A stretch of DNA of 12,856 bases from an uncultured Collinsella sp. (GCA_958423535.1 CATZRJ010000043.1:1-12856), one strand, 5' to 3'; positions 1 through 7,346 are shown, numbered from the stretch's first letter. The notes: a model not told the origin generated them from the sequence alone. A program made the numbers and translations.

Positions 1-67
1 AAAAGTCCTCGTACGCACGCTGATCCTCGGCATTGCCAAACAGCTCGGCATCATCAATCTGGGGCAT
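1..67 (-). CDS. 5' end of an unidentified protein gene (partial)
   Basis: A minus-strand reading frame opens at the ATG at 65-67 and runs off the left edge. Its visible N-terminus reads MPQIDDAELFGNAEDQRAYE and is acidic, with no signal peptide or membrane segment. A second in-frame ATG lies two codons upstream (71-73), but the Shine-Dalgarno GAAAGG sits about 7 bases before the inner ATG and is almost fused to the outer one, so the inner start is preferred. It follows purH in the same direction but is separated from it by a terminator and has its own promoter, so it is probably a separate transcription unit. I do not recognise the family from about 22 residues. Confidence 0.6.
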   Translation of the reverse strand, partial: MPQIDDAELFGNAEDQRAYEDF

Positions 68-99
68 GGTCATACCTTTCGTGTTAGTCATTCCGTCCT

Positions 100-108
100 C
101 TTATACCA
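100..108 (-). promoter_or_regulatory. extended -10 promoter for the partial gene at the left edge
   Basis: On the minus strand the motif TGGTATAAG fits an extended -10 (TGn plus TATAAG, 5 of 6 to TATAAT). It lies directly after the purH terminator. A start of transcription near 93 would give a leader of about 25 bases that includes the GAAAGG ribosome binding site. No good -35 is visible, which is acceptable for an extended -10 promoter. Confidence 0.5.
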
Positions 109-139
109 AAAAGACGGCCCTCCAAACGGAGCAGCCGCC
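108..139 (-). terminator. rho-independent terminator after purH
   Basis: On the minus strand GGCGGC (139-134) pairs with GCCGTC (118-113) with one G-T wobble, and inside it CTCC (131-128) pairs with GGAG (123-120) around a GTTT loop. Five T residues follow (112-108). It lies about 200 bases downstream of the purH stop and just before the promoter of the next minus-strand gene, so it separates the two units. Confidence 0.65.
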
Positions 140-228
140 TTTTGCGGAGATTATTTTAGAAACGAGGCCAGTCCAAGGGACGAGATCACATCCCATCCTC
201 CCCAGTCAACCTAACAGGTCGGCGAGGG

Positions 229-321
229 TTGCCCAGGTGCCGCAGATTGCCGTGAAAGAGGAGCGACGCGTACTTGGGTACGCGAGCGACAAATGAACGG
301 CAAGGTGCGGTGGCTGGGCAA
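229..321. repeat. long multi-segment inverted repeat / structured element downstream of purH
   Basis: Four nested exact pairings share one centre: TTGCCCAG (229-236) with CTGGGCAA (314-321); CCGCA (240-244) with TGCGG (306-310); TTGCCGT (247-253) with ACGGCAA (297-303); and CGCGTAC (267-273) with GTACGCG (278-284), closing on a TTGG loop. Unpaired purine-rich internal loops lie between the third and fourth arms, and GCGAC occurs on both sides. Nothing here reads as a convincing gene on either strand. It is either a structured RNA in the purH 3' region or a hairpin-type intergenic repeat. I have an uncertain impression that similar sequence recurs in Collinsella genomes, but copy number cannot be judged from one window. 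Confidence 0.6.
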
Positions 322-342
322 GCCGCAGCGCCGCTTCCCTAC

Positions 343-1950
343 TTAGTGACGGAAATGCCTGGCACCCGTGAAGACCATCGCAATACCATGCTCGTTGCAG
401 GCCTGGACGCTCTCGTCGTCGCGCTTGGAGCCGCCGGGCTGAATGATGCAGGTCACGCCGTGCGCGGCAAGCACGTCGACGTTGTCGCGGAACGGGAAGA
501 ATGCGTCGCTTGCGCAGGCAAAGCCGCCCTTCTCCACGCCCTCGCGCTCGCAGAAGTCCTCGGCGCGCTCGCAGGCAAGCAGCGCAGAGTCAACGCGGTT
601 GGGCTGACCGGGGCCCATGCCAATGCCGGCCTTGCCCTTGGAGACCAGGATGGCGTTGGACTTGACGCCCTTGCAGACCTTCCAGGCAAACTCGAGCTCG
701 GCCATCTCGGCGTCGGTGGGCTTGCGGTCGGTGGGGAACGTAAAGGTCGCGGGATCCTCGGTCACGTGGTCGACTTCTTGCACCAGCATGCCGCCGTCGA
801 CGGAGCGCAGCTCCACCTGGGCGCCGTGGTCCACGCCGCCGGTAGCCAGCACGCGCAGGTTGGGGCGCTTGGCCATACGCTCGAGCGCCTCGTCGGTGTA
901 GCTCGGGGCGATGATGACCTCGACGAACTGCTTGTTCTGATCGGCAAAGTGCTCAACCAGCTCAAAGGGAACCTCGCGGTTGCAAGCGATGATGCCGCCG
1001 AAGGCGCTCTTGGGATCGCAGGCGAAAGCGCGGTCGTAAGCGGTCGTGATGTCCTCGGCCACGGCGGAGCCGCAGGGGTTCTGGTGCTTGAGAATCACGC
1101 AGGCCGGCTCGTCGAACTCGCGGACCAGGTTCCAGGCGGCGTCGGCATCCAGATAGTTGTTGTAGCTGAGCGGCTTGCCCTGGATCTGCTCGGAGCCCAC
1201 GAGCGGGAACTGCGAGCTCGCGGTGTTCTCGCAGCCCTCGGCAAAGCGATAGACCGTAGCCTTCTGCTGCGGGTTCTCGCCATAGCGCAGGTCGTCGACC
1301 TTCTCCAGCGAGATCTCGAGCTTGGCAGAGGTGTCCGCCACGTCGCTTGCCTGGGCGGCAAGCCAACGGGAGATAGCCGTGTCGTAGGCGGCGGTGGTCT
1401 GGTAGACCTTCACCTGCAGGCGACGACGGGTGGAAAGCGTGGTGCAGCCACCGGTCTCGTGCATCTCGGCCAGGACGGCATCATAGTCGGCCGGGTCGGA
1501 GATGACGGTAACGCTCGTGGCGTTCTTGGCGGCAGAGCGCAGCATGGAGGGGCCACCAATGTCGATGTGCTCGATGGCATCCGCAAAGGTGACCTCGGGG
1601 TTGGCGACGGTCTTCTCGAACTCGTACAGGTTGACGACGACCAGATCGATCAGCTTAATGCCGTGCTGAGCGGCCTCCTGCATGTGCTGCTCGGAATCGC
1701 GGCGGGCCAGCAGCGCGCCGTGAACCTTGGGATGCAGGGTCTTAACGCGGCCGTCCATCATCTCGGGATAGCCCGTGAACTCCTCGATGGGGGTTACGGG
1801 GACGCCCGCGTCCTCGATGGCACGAGCCGTGCCGCCCGTAGAGATGATCTCGACGCCAAAGTCATCGACCAGCGTCCGTGCGAAATCGACGACGCCCGTC
1901 TTATCGGTAACCGAGATCAACGCACGTGCGATCTTCACATCAGATCCCAT
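343..1950 (-). CDS. purH: bifunctional AICAR transformylase / IMP cyclohydrolase PurH
   Basis: This enzyme catalyses the last two steps of de novo purine synthesis in the cytoplasm: formylation of AICAR with 10-formyl-tetrahydrofolate, then ring closure to IMP. At 535 residues it has the usual family length. The N-terminal methylglyoxal-synthase-like cyclohydrolase domain (about 1-150) shows ISVTDKTG (12-19), STGGTARAIEDAGVPVT (37-53) and GRVKTLHPKVHG (67-78). The transformylase part carries the catalytic KHQNPCG (288-294) followed by the typical SAFGG region, and a C-terminal IIQPGGSKRDDE block. The ATG at 1948-1950 has a strong AGGAGG five bases upstream. No other pur gene is in the window, so it seems to be transcribed alone. 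A structured inverted repeat lies 60-110 bases upstream, and a terminator lies downstream at 108-139. Confidence 0.98.
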   Translation of the reverse strand: MGSDVKIARALISVTDKTGVVDFARTLVDDFGVEIISTGGTARAIEDAGVPVTPIEEFTGYPEMMDGRVKTLHPKVHGALLARRDSEQHMQEAAQHGIKLIDLVVVNLYEFEKTVANPEVTFADAIEHIDIGGPSMLRSAAKNATSVTVISDPADYDAVLAEMHETGGCTTLSTRRRLQVKVYQTTAAYDTAISRWLAAQASDVADTSAKLEISLEKVDDLRYGENPQQKATVYRFAEGCENTASSQFPLVGSEQIQGKPLSYNNYLDADAAWNLVREFDEPACVILKHQNPCGSAVAEDITTAYDRAFACDPKSAFGGIIACNREVPFELVEHFADQNKQFVEVIIAPSYTDEALERMAKRPNLRVLATGGVDHGAQVELRSVDGGMLVQEVDHVTEDPATFTFPTDRKPTDAEMAELEFAWKVCKGVKSNAILVSKGKAGIGMGPGQPNRVDSALLACERAEDFCEREGVEKGGFACASDAFFPFRDNVDVLAAHGVTCIIQPGGSKRDDESVQACNEHGIAMVFTGARHFRH

Positions 1951-2009
1951 GCAGTCCTCCTGTCTGGTACGCCGCCGTGCTCTGTGAGTCGGTGATACGT
2001 CGATCTGCA

Positions 2010-2061
2010 GCGCTCGCGCAGCGGCATTGAAAATACTGATTCAATGTAGCGCATCGAGCGC
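2010..2061 (-). promoter_or_regulatory. nested inverted repeat in the purH promoter/leader region
   Basis: Three nested arms share a centre: GCGCTCG (2010-2016) with CGAGCGC (2055-2061), CGC (2017-2019) with GCG (2049-2051), and CATTGAA (2025-2031) with TTCAATG (2040-2046). On the minus strand a weak promoter can be drawn with -10 TACATT at about 2049-2044, so the inner palindrome would overlap the -10 and transcription start. It could be an operator controlling purH or a leader hairpin. I do not recognise it as a known purine operator or riboswitch. A further small hairpin, CGTTGC/GCAACG, lies at 2064-2080. Confidence 0.4.
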
Positions 2062-2227
2062 GACGTTGCACCCCGCAACGGGCGCATGTGCAGAAAAAGT
2101 TTGCGAGCGGAGGGGATGGGCACGGCACCGGGCACGGTGAGTTCATGGAACACAGGGGCACCATAATTAGATACCAATAGCGTGGTAGAACTGTGCTCGA
2201 TATGCATCCGCAAAAGAAAGAGGCACC

Positions 2228-2869
2228 ATGGTCTCGCGGGTTCTCTACCGACCGTTTGATACCGAAGACTTCGACGCCATCGCGCTGATTCTGCAGCAGC
2301 TTTGGCATAACAATTCGGATAACGATGAGTACAACCGCCTTGAGGCCGCGTGCGACCTCGCCTATTGTCTTTCGTCGTCGACGTTTTCGCAGGTTGCCGT
2401 AATCGACGGTCAGGCGCGCGGCATTTCGCTCGCGCGTGCGGGACAAAGCTCCGGCGCCACCGTTAAGGAACATTGGATGGATACCGAACGCGCGCTGCTA
2501 TCGCAAATGCGCGAGCTGGAGCCCGATGCCTGCGCCGAGTATCTATCGTTTGTGCGCGCAACCATCCGAACCAACAACCGCCTGCTCGAAAGCAGCCCGT
2601 TGCCACACGACAACGAGGTCACGCTGCTTGCCGTAGATCGCGACGTCCACGGCCTGGGCGTTGGCTCGGTGTTGCTCGATGCCGCGGTCTCGCACCTGTC
2701 CTCACTTGGAGCGACGAGGGCACACCTGTACACCGACTCCAACTGCTCGTGGAAGTTCTACGAGCTGCACGGCTTTAAGCGCGCGGCCACGCACCGCGCC
2801 AACCGCGAAGAGCGCCGCCACGACATGCCGCGCGAAAGCTTCCTCTACGAACTCGACCTAACAGCCTAG
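2228..2869 (+). CDS. GNAT-family N-acetyltransferase
   Basis: A predicted cytoplasmic acetyltransferase of 213 residues that would move an acetyl group from acetyl-CoA to an unknown amine. The acetyl-CoA-binding motif A is clear: VTLLAVDRDV (131-140) forms the core strand and HGLGVG (141-146) the pyrophosphate-binding loop before the helix SVLLDAAVSHL. Motif B follows as the strand AHLYTD (165-170) and the helix CSWKFYELHGFKRA (173-186), the usual Y-x-x-x-G-F ending. The N-terminal 130 residues hold a longer than usual helical region that could shape the substrate pocket. The ATG at 2228 is preceded by a purine-rich AGAAAGAGG. It is transcribed divergently from purH and convergently to the DUF2207 gene. 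The substrate cannot be inferred. Confidence 0.9.
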   Translation: MVSRVLYRPFDTEDFDAIALILQQLWHNNSDNDEYNRLEAACDLAYCLSSSTFSQVAVIDGQARGISLARAGQSSGATVKEHWMDTERALLSQMRELEPDACAEYLSFVRATIRTNNRLLESSPLPHDNEVTLLAVDRDVHGLGVGSVLLDAAVSHLSSLGATRAHLYTDSNCSWKFYELHGFKRAATHRANREERRHDMPRESFLYELDLTA

Positions 2870-2881
2870 GCCCAGCAGCCA

Positions 2882-2940
2882 TACCTAGTCATTTAGGACT
2901 GTCCCCAGTGACTAGTCGTTGGGGACAGTCCTCGTAGGTA
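2882..2940. repeat. perfect 12-bp inverted repeat (REP-like hairpin) between convergent genes
   Basis: AGGACTGTCCCC (2895-2906) and GGGGACAGTCCT (2921-2932) are exact complements. Outer arms TACCTA (2882-2887) and TAGGTA (2935-2940) extend the symmetry, and the loop contains the palindrome GACTAGTC (2910-2917). It lies just after the acetyltransferase stop and before a second strong hairpin. The composition and multi-level symmetry suggest a repeated palindromic element rather than a simple terminator, as no T-tract follows either arm. Confidence 0.6.
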
Positions 2941-2952
2941 ACGCATAACAAT

Positions 2953-2994
2953 GGGATGGGCTTTCCCCGACGGCTGTCGAGAAAAGCCCATCCC
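2953..2994. terminator. probable bidirectional terminator between the acetyltransferase and DUF2207 genes
   Basis: GGGATGGGCTTT (2953-2964) pairs perfectly with AAAGCCCATCCC (2983-2994) around an 18-base loop. The stem sits 14 bases from the stop codon of the minus-strand DUF2207-type gene and downstream of the plus-strand acetyltransferase. Both flanks are only moderately T-rich (AATTTAG on plus, ATTGTTATG on minus), so it probably serves both genes, with the minus-strand gene as the main client. Confidence 0.6.
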
Positions 2995-3008
2995 GTAATT
3001 TAGGGCCG

Positions 3009-4952
3009 TTAGAACGTTCCGCCGCCGCCTCCGCCGACGCCGCCGCCTCCGCCGCCCGAGAAGCCGCCGCCACCGCCGCCGCTCGAGCTATCGGAACTCG
3101 AAACCAGCTCACGGATGCTCTCGTGATACACGTCATCAAACGAATCGAGCGGCGACTCGGTACCGTAATGATGGTAGTACCACCAGTAGCAGGGGTAATT
3201 GTCGTAGAAACCGTCGGCCTCGCGCACCTCGGGAGGAACAGCCTCGGCAAGCTGACGCAGGACTTCCTTCGAAACTCCCAGCGCCGCACCCATCACCAGA
3301 AGTTTATTCCACAGGACCAGATCGCCGGGGACGGCTTCCTTTAGACGCGTGAAATCCTCGAGCCAATGCTTAAGCGCCTTGCAGCGAGCCGCCACCTCGG
3401 CACCCTCCGGCGTAAAGCGGCGGAACGTAAGGCCCACGCCAATACCCACCAGCACAATCGGCACCGAGATAACCGCGGCGATAATGTTCGCCTGCGCGCC
3501 GTCGGTAAAGAAGATGGATCCCGCGGGAACACAGGCGATCAGAATACCGAGAACCAGGCAAAACACCATTGCGACAATGCCGTCCGAGGCAACGTACTCG
3601 CTATCGGCCAGCTTGCCCTTAACGGTGTTCTGATAGTCCTCGAGCTTGTCGCCCACGGGCGTAGCGTGCTGCTTGACGTAGTGCTGCAGCTCGTCAAACG
3701 TGCGCGAGCGATCGCCGTTCTCGTCGGGCTTAGCACCGGCAAAGAAGACCTTGAGCACCATGCGGTCAATGCCCTTAGCCGACTTCCAGCCCGCATCACT
3801 CACCGTCACGCGATACGTCTGCTCTTCTTTTTCACGCCCCAACAGACCTTTCTTGGCCTTGGTCACGGTTGCCTGCTCCAGCTTGATCACACGGTCGTCA
3901 GTGAGCTTCATGAGCGTGGCGATATATGCCTGATCGGGCACCTCGTTCCAGCTCATGAGGGCCGAAAGCACGGCGGGATGGTCGGCCGAAGGCACATCGC
4001 GGAAATACTCGTCCTGGAAAAGCGGCTTGGGCTTGCGGCGGCGCAACTTGAGCACAACGATTGTGCCGGTAAAGGCCACCGCCGCGACAACACTTAGCAC
4101 GGCAAGTACATTGGCAATCATGCGAGCGTGAGCGCGGCGGGCGTTAGCTTCGTCGGCCCATTCCTTCTCTTCGCTCAGGATCGTTGACATGCGCTCTTCG
4201 CCCGAGGCGGCAAGCTGCGGCACCCAGTCGCTGGGGAAGGCGATGCGCGCCTCGGCAAATTCGCCCTGATGCACGCAGGGAATGGTATAGGTGACCATGG
4301 GTTCGTCCGCATCGAGCGATACGTCGCCCGTCAGCGGGCCGTGGCCCCATGCGCGGAAGTTATCGCCCTTGACGGCCGCCGTCCCGGCAGCGGCATTTGC
4401 GAAGTGCACTTCCATCTCGACGTCATCGGAATCCGCGGACCAACCGTCGCCCACGAATTTCCAATAGAGCTCGGCGGTATCGGCCCAGTTCATGACCGCA
4501 CCGGTCATGGTGTAGCTCACGTAATAGATTGCGCTATCGCCGCTCTCGTGGGGGCTGAACACCTTGATCTTTACGCCGTCACCAGTCTGCTCGACCGTAT
4601 AGACGCCAGAGTCACCCTTGTTCGCGCTATTGACTTTGTTGAACGCGGTGTTCTCTTCCTCGACACTCAGCACATCGACACCCGCCGTACCGCCCTGCTG
4701 GTTGGAGCCCGTATTGATCTCCCAAAACACGCCGTTGATGTCGTCATCGAAATCAAACTGGCGTCCCTCGACAACGGTCAGCGAGCCGTCGGCCTCGACC
4801 GTGGCGCCGATATAGGTTTGGGTCATGGAGTAGCCGTCGGCGTGCGCGGCGACAGGCAGCAGCAACAACGCGAGCGCGACGAGCACGCAGACGGAAGCGA
4901 ATCGCGCAAACAGGCAGCGCTGCCGGCTGACTTTGGCGGCGAGGGTGTTCAT
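3009..4952 (-). CDS. DUF2207-type membrane protein with signal peptide and poly-glycine C-terminus
   Basis: A 647-residue exported membrane protein of unknown biochemical role. Residues 1-38 form a signal peptide (basic start, hydrophobic run VCVLVALALLLLPVAAHA) with a likely cut before DGYS. The extracytoplasmic region to about 270 begins with YSMTQTYIGATVEADGSLTV, typical of DUF2207 proteins. Membrane segments lie at about 280-303, 459-482 and 488-510. A cytoplasmic stretch lies between them, and an aromatic-rich segment near 584-596 precedes the Ser/Gly tail (618-647). This architecture, down to the glycine-rich end, is a known feature of the family. The ATG at 4950-4952 is chosen because AAAGGA lies 7 bases upstream and the signal peptide then begins properly; an upstream in-frame ATG at 5021 lacks both. 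It appears to be a single-gene unit. Confidence 0.9.
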   Translation of the reverse strand: MNTLAAKVSRQRCLFARFASVCVLVALALLLLPVAAHADGYSMTQTYIGATVEADGSLTVVEGRQFDFDDDINGVFWEINTGSNQQGGTAGVDVLSVEEENTAFNKVNSANKGDSGVYTVEQTGDGVKIKVFSPHESGDSAIYYVSYTMTGAVMNWADTAELYWKFVGDGWSADSDDVEMEVHFANAAAGTAAVKGDNFRAWGHGPLTGDVSLDADEPMVTYTIPCVHQGEFAEARIAFPSDWVPQLAASGEERMSTILSEEKEWADEANARRAHARMIANVLAVLSVVAAVAFTGTIVVLKLRRRKPKPLFQDEYFRDVPSADHPAVLSALMSWNEVPDQAYIATLMKLTDDRVIKLEQATVTKAKKGLLGREKEEQTYRVTVSDAGWKSAKGIDRMVLKVFFAGAKPDENGDRSRTFDELQHYVKQHATPVGDKLEDYQNTVKGKLADSEYVASDGIVAMVFCLVLGILIACVPAGSIFFTDGAQANIIAAVISVPIVLVGIGVGLTFRRFTPEGAEVAARCKALKHWLEDFTRLKEAVPGDLVLWNKLLVMGAALGVSKEVLRQLAEAVPPEVREADGFYDNYPCYWWYYHHYGTESPLDSFDDVYHESIRELVSSSDSSSGGGGGGFSGGGGGGVGGGGGGTF

Positions 4953-5021
4953 AGGCACATCCTTTGTCTGTAAAACCAACAGCGCCATTGTCCCACGTTT
5001 GCGGGCACACATGACGAACAT

Positions 5022-5337
5022 CTAGGCGACCGGAGTGCCAAACGGGATGAAAGTCACGCCCGCACCCCGACACTTGGAAAATGATCTATTGGGGACGGAG
5101 GAAAACGGATCATTGGGCTGAGCCGACGGACTGCAACAAATTTGTCGTTTGGGACACTCTTGGGCTGAGTCCCGCGCCAGCAATAGACACCACTTCACAG
5201 CTCCGTCACAGGTGTAGCGGCTTTGTGTGGGCGCGGCGCGTGCTGATTGAGCCACCAGTCGAGGGGCATAAAGCAGTTGAGCGAAAACGGTTTGCCCCTT
5301 TGCCGTTCGCTCGAGGATCATGTCCCCCTTTTCCGCG
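5022..5337. other. intergenic region with hairpins between the DUF2207 and gluQ genes
   Basis: No convincing gene is visible. AATGATC (5080-5086) and GATCATT (5108-5114) form an inverted repeat around a GGGGACGGAGG core. A second hairpin pairs GAGCGAA plus ACGG (5279-5290) with CCGT plus TCGCTC (5303-5312). Minus-strand frames across 5022-5105 give a plausible-looking peptide but have no start signals. The region must hold the promoter of the DUF2207-type gene, but I see no strong -35/-10 pair. The combination of palindromes and lack of coding suggests intergenic repeat DNA. An unidentified RNA ending at the terminator at 5338-5373 remains possible. Confidence 0.4.
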
Positions 5338-5380
5338 GAAACCCCGGCAGTTGCGAAGAGCTGCCGGGGTTTCTGTTGTT
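5338..5380 (+). terminator. strong hairpin terminator upstream of gluQ
   Basis: GAAACCCCGGCAG (5338-5350) and CTGCCGGGGTTTC (5361-5373) are perfect 13-base complements around TTGCGAAGAG, followed by the T-rich TGTTGTT on the plus strand. No plus-strand protein gene ends here, so it either insulates gluQ from upstream transcription or marks the 3' end of an unrecognised RNA. Confidence 0.65.
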
Positions 5381-5496
5381 TGAGGTGCCGAGTTGATGAA
5401 CAAGAATCAAAGCGCCGAGTCTACGACCCACCATACGCAATGCGGGGCCTCGACAACTTGCAGACCACAGTGACGCCTCCCCATCGCGCCCCGCGC

Positions 5497-5502
5497 TATA
5501 CT
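5497..5502 (+). promoter_or_regulatory. -10 box of gluQ, implying a leaderless mRNA
   Basis: TATACT (5 of 6 to TATAAT) is followed by only seven bases before the ATG at 5510, which puts the expected transcription start at or one base before the start codon. No Shine-Dalgarno lies upstream, consistent with a leaderless transcript, a common arrangement in Actinobacteria. The -35 is poor: the nearest TTGAC-like sequence (TGACGC at about 5471) is 20 bases away. Confidence 0.5.
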
Positions 5503-5509
5503 CGTCCGC

Positions 5510-6520
5510 ATGGATATCAACGCACGCAACATAGCAACGCCCACCGCGGACGCGCCAACGACGCAGCCCGCCTCCGTTCCCGCACCCGTCGTGGGGCGCT
5601 TTGCCCCGTCGCCATCGGGCCGCATGCACCTGGGCAACGTGTTCAGCTGCCTGTGCTCGTGGCTCTCGGCCCGCAGCCAGGGCGGCAACATCGCGCTGCG
5701 CATCGAGGACCTGGACGATCGCTGCAAGCGCCCGGAACTTGCCGCTCAACTGATTGACGATCTGACCTGGCTGGGGCTCGAGTGGGACGAAGGCCCCTAC
5801 TACCAGCACGATCGCCTGGATCTGTACGAGGACGCCCTGCGTCAGCTGCAAGACGCCGGCCTCACCTATCCCTGTTTTTGCACGCGTGCCGAACTCCACG
5901 CCGCGAGCGCGCCGCACGCGAGCGACGGCACGCCCATCTACCGCGGCGCCTGCCGAGACCTTTCTGCCGAGGAGGTTGCCCGCCGCAGCGCTCTGCGCGC
6001 TCCGGCCACGCGCCTGCGCGTACCCGCCGTCGACGACCTCGCAAACGATGTGATCGAATTCGTGGACCGCACGTATGGAGCCCAATGCGAAGCACTCGCC
6101 ACCGAATGCGGCGACTTTTTGGTGCGCCGCAGCGACGGCGTTTTTGCCTACCAGCTAGCCGTGGTGGTCGACGACGCTGCCATGGGCGTCACCGAGGTCG
6201 TGCGCGGATGCGATCTGCTGGGCTCCACGCCGCGCCAAATCTACCTGCAGCATTTGCTGGAACTTCCCACGCCGCACTACGCGCACATTCCGCTGCTCAT
6301 GTCGCCGGATGGCCGCCGCCTTTCCAAGCGCGACCGCGACCTGGACCTGGGCGAACTACGCTCCCGCTTTGGCGCGCCCGAGGCATTGCTGGGCTGGCTC
6401 GCCGGTCAAACAGGCATCGCACCGGACACCACACCGCGCTCTGCCAAGCAGCTGGTCGAACACTTTAGCTGGGATGTTATCCGTGCGCATCGCGAGAACA
6501 TCACTGTAACTGCCGAGTAG
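5510..6520 (+). CDS. gluQ: glutamyl-Q tRNA(Asp) synthetase
   Basis: A truncated glutamyl-tRNA synthetase paralogue (336 residues, no anticodon-binding domain) that activates glutamate and attaches it to queuosine at position 34 of tRNA(Asp). The N-terminal class I motif FAPSPSGRMHLGN (31-43) holds the HIGH-type signature, and RIEDLDD (64-70) follows. The zinc-binding set C122, C124, Y144 and C148 (PCFC...YRGAC) is typical of this subfamily. AYQLAVVVDD (213-222) and the KMSKS-like RLSKRD (270-275) complete the fold. About 28 extra residues, rich in Ala, Thr and Pro, precede the catalytic core. The ATG is supported by the -10 box seven bases upstream; no better internal start is seen. It converges on the metallophosphoesterase gene with a gap of 15 bases. 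Confidence 0.93.
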   Translation: MDINARNIATPTADAPTTQPASVPAPVVGRFAPSPSGRMHLGNVFSCLCSWLSARSQGGNIALRIEDLDDRCKRPELAAQLIDDLTWLGLEWDEGPYYQHDRLDLYEDALRQLQDAGLTYPCFCTRAELHAASAPHASDGTPIYRGACRDLSAEEVARRSALRAPATRLRVPAVDDLANDVIEFVDRTYGAQCEALATECGDFLVRRSDGVFAYQLAVVVDDAAMGVTEVVRGCDLLGSTPRQIYLQHLLELPTPHYAHIPLLMSPDGRRLSKRDRDLDLGELRSRFGAPEALLGWLAGQTGIAPDTTPRSAKQLVEHFSWDVIRAHRENITVTAE

Positions 6521-6535
6521 CCAAACGCCTCGCCC

Positions 6536-7261
6536 CTACGCAACGTCCCAGGGCTGGAGTTCGTCGCCCAGGCGAACGATGCAGTCGTAGAGCACGGTGT
6601 GGCGCTCGGCCGGGTTGGCGTCGCGATGAAAATGGCCGTAGTACCAGCGCTTGAAGTCCAAGCGATCTTCCAGCTCATCGAAAAATGCCGTAAGTCGATC
6701 GACGTCGGGGCAATTCCAGCCGGGTGCCGGATAGAGCGTGGGCGAAAGCATGCGCGTAGAGCAGGTGTGGGTGATCACGTAGTCGACCTTCCAGCCCACG
6801 CTGTCGAGCTTTGCCCGCGCCTCCTCAAAGTTGCGCTCGTCCGGCAACTCCTGCGGCCACCAGCTGGAATAGGGAATGCGGTATTCCTTGTCCACACTCG
6901 TGGCACCGCCCATGGTAAAGATCGTTGAGCCATCAAGCTCAAAAACCTCACCGCGCATCAGGCGCCGTATGGGCGAGGTATCCGACAGGCGCTGCGTCAG
7001 CCCACCGTGCCACAGCTCCATGGGACGCTCCGCCCAGTGATCGAAACGCTCGTGGTTGCCGTCGACGAACAGCACGGTATAGGGGCGCGATTCCAGCCAA
7101 GCGATATCGGTGCATTCCTCGGCAGAGAAATCCCACGGAAAGCCAAAGTCGCCCGCGACAATCAGATAGTCGTCGCTCGTCAGGCCATCCCCAAGGTCCC
7201 AATCGCGCAGCTTTTGCATGTCGAGGCCGCCATGAATATCGCCCGTCACATAGACCGTCAT
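6536..7261 (-). CDS. calcineurin-like metallophosphoesterase
   Basis: A 241-residue cytoplasmic metal-dependent phosphoesterase. All family motifs appear in order: GDIHG (7-11, metal ligands D8 and H10), GDFG (37-40, D38), GNHE (68-71, N69 and H70), a histidine in THTCS (164-168, H165) and GHFH (209-212, H210 and H212). The acidic, tryptophan-rich insert (about 125-145) resembles proteins annotated as metallophosphatases in Actinobacteria and Firmicutes. The substrate is unknown; phosphoprotein or nucleotide are possible. The start at 7259-7261 places the first strand MTVYVTGDIHGG at the N-terminus as the family expects; an upstream in-frame start at 7297 would add 12 residues of no clear value. 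There is no strong Shine-Dalgarno, only GGTGAT close to the ATG and a GGGAAG further up. Confidence 0.9.
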   Translation of the reverse strand: MTVYVTGDIHGGLDMQKLRDWDLGDGLTSDDYLIVAGDFGFPWDFSAEECTDIAWLESRPYTVLFVDGNHERFDHWAERPMELWHGGLTQRLSDTSPIRRLMRGEVFELDGSTIFTMGGATSVDKEYRIPYSSWWPQELPDERNFEEARAKLDSVGWKVDYVITHTCSTRMLSPTLYPAPGWNCPDVDRLTAFFDELEDRLDFKRWYYGHFHRDANPAERHTVLYDCIVRLGDELQPWDVA

Positions 7262-7346
7262 CGGATCACCACTTCCCTGTAAGTCGCTAGCCCGCATTCC
7301 GCACGGTCACTAAGCCAACCGTTCCAGCCCTTCCATCCCTTAGGGC

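Noticed and set aside
33..296. 87-codon plus-strand frame near the left edge
   Set aside because: It crosses the purH terminator, the promoter of the next gene and the hairpin element, and lacks a ribosome binding site.
274..1995. 573-codon plus-strand open frame across purH
   Set aside because: It is antisense to a full-length, motif-perfect purH with a strong Shine-Dalgarno; long shadow frames are expected in high-GC DNA and its product is repetitive Gly/Ala/Val/Leu with no domain.
1940..2473. 177-codon minus-strand frame between purH and the acetyltransferase gene
   Set aside because: It overlaps the acetyltransferase start, the purH promoter region and the purH start codon; composition is not protein-like.
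3366..4973. Two plus-strand frames (3366-4097 and 4269-4973) across the DUF2207 gene
   Set aside because: Both lie antisense to a gene with signal peptide, membrane helices and family-typical tail; their His/Arg-rich products have no recognisable domain.
5022..5321. 99-codon minus-strand frame upstream of the DUF2207 gene
   Set aside because: No start signals, no domain, and it is cut by palindromes; more likely intergenic repeat DNA than a gene.
5318..6085. 255-codon minus-strand frame across the terminator and gluQ
   Set aside because: It runs through the perfect terminator hairpin and antisense to conserved gluQ motifs; no Shine-Dalgarno or domain.
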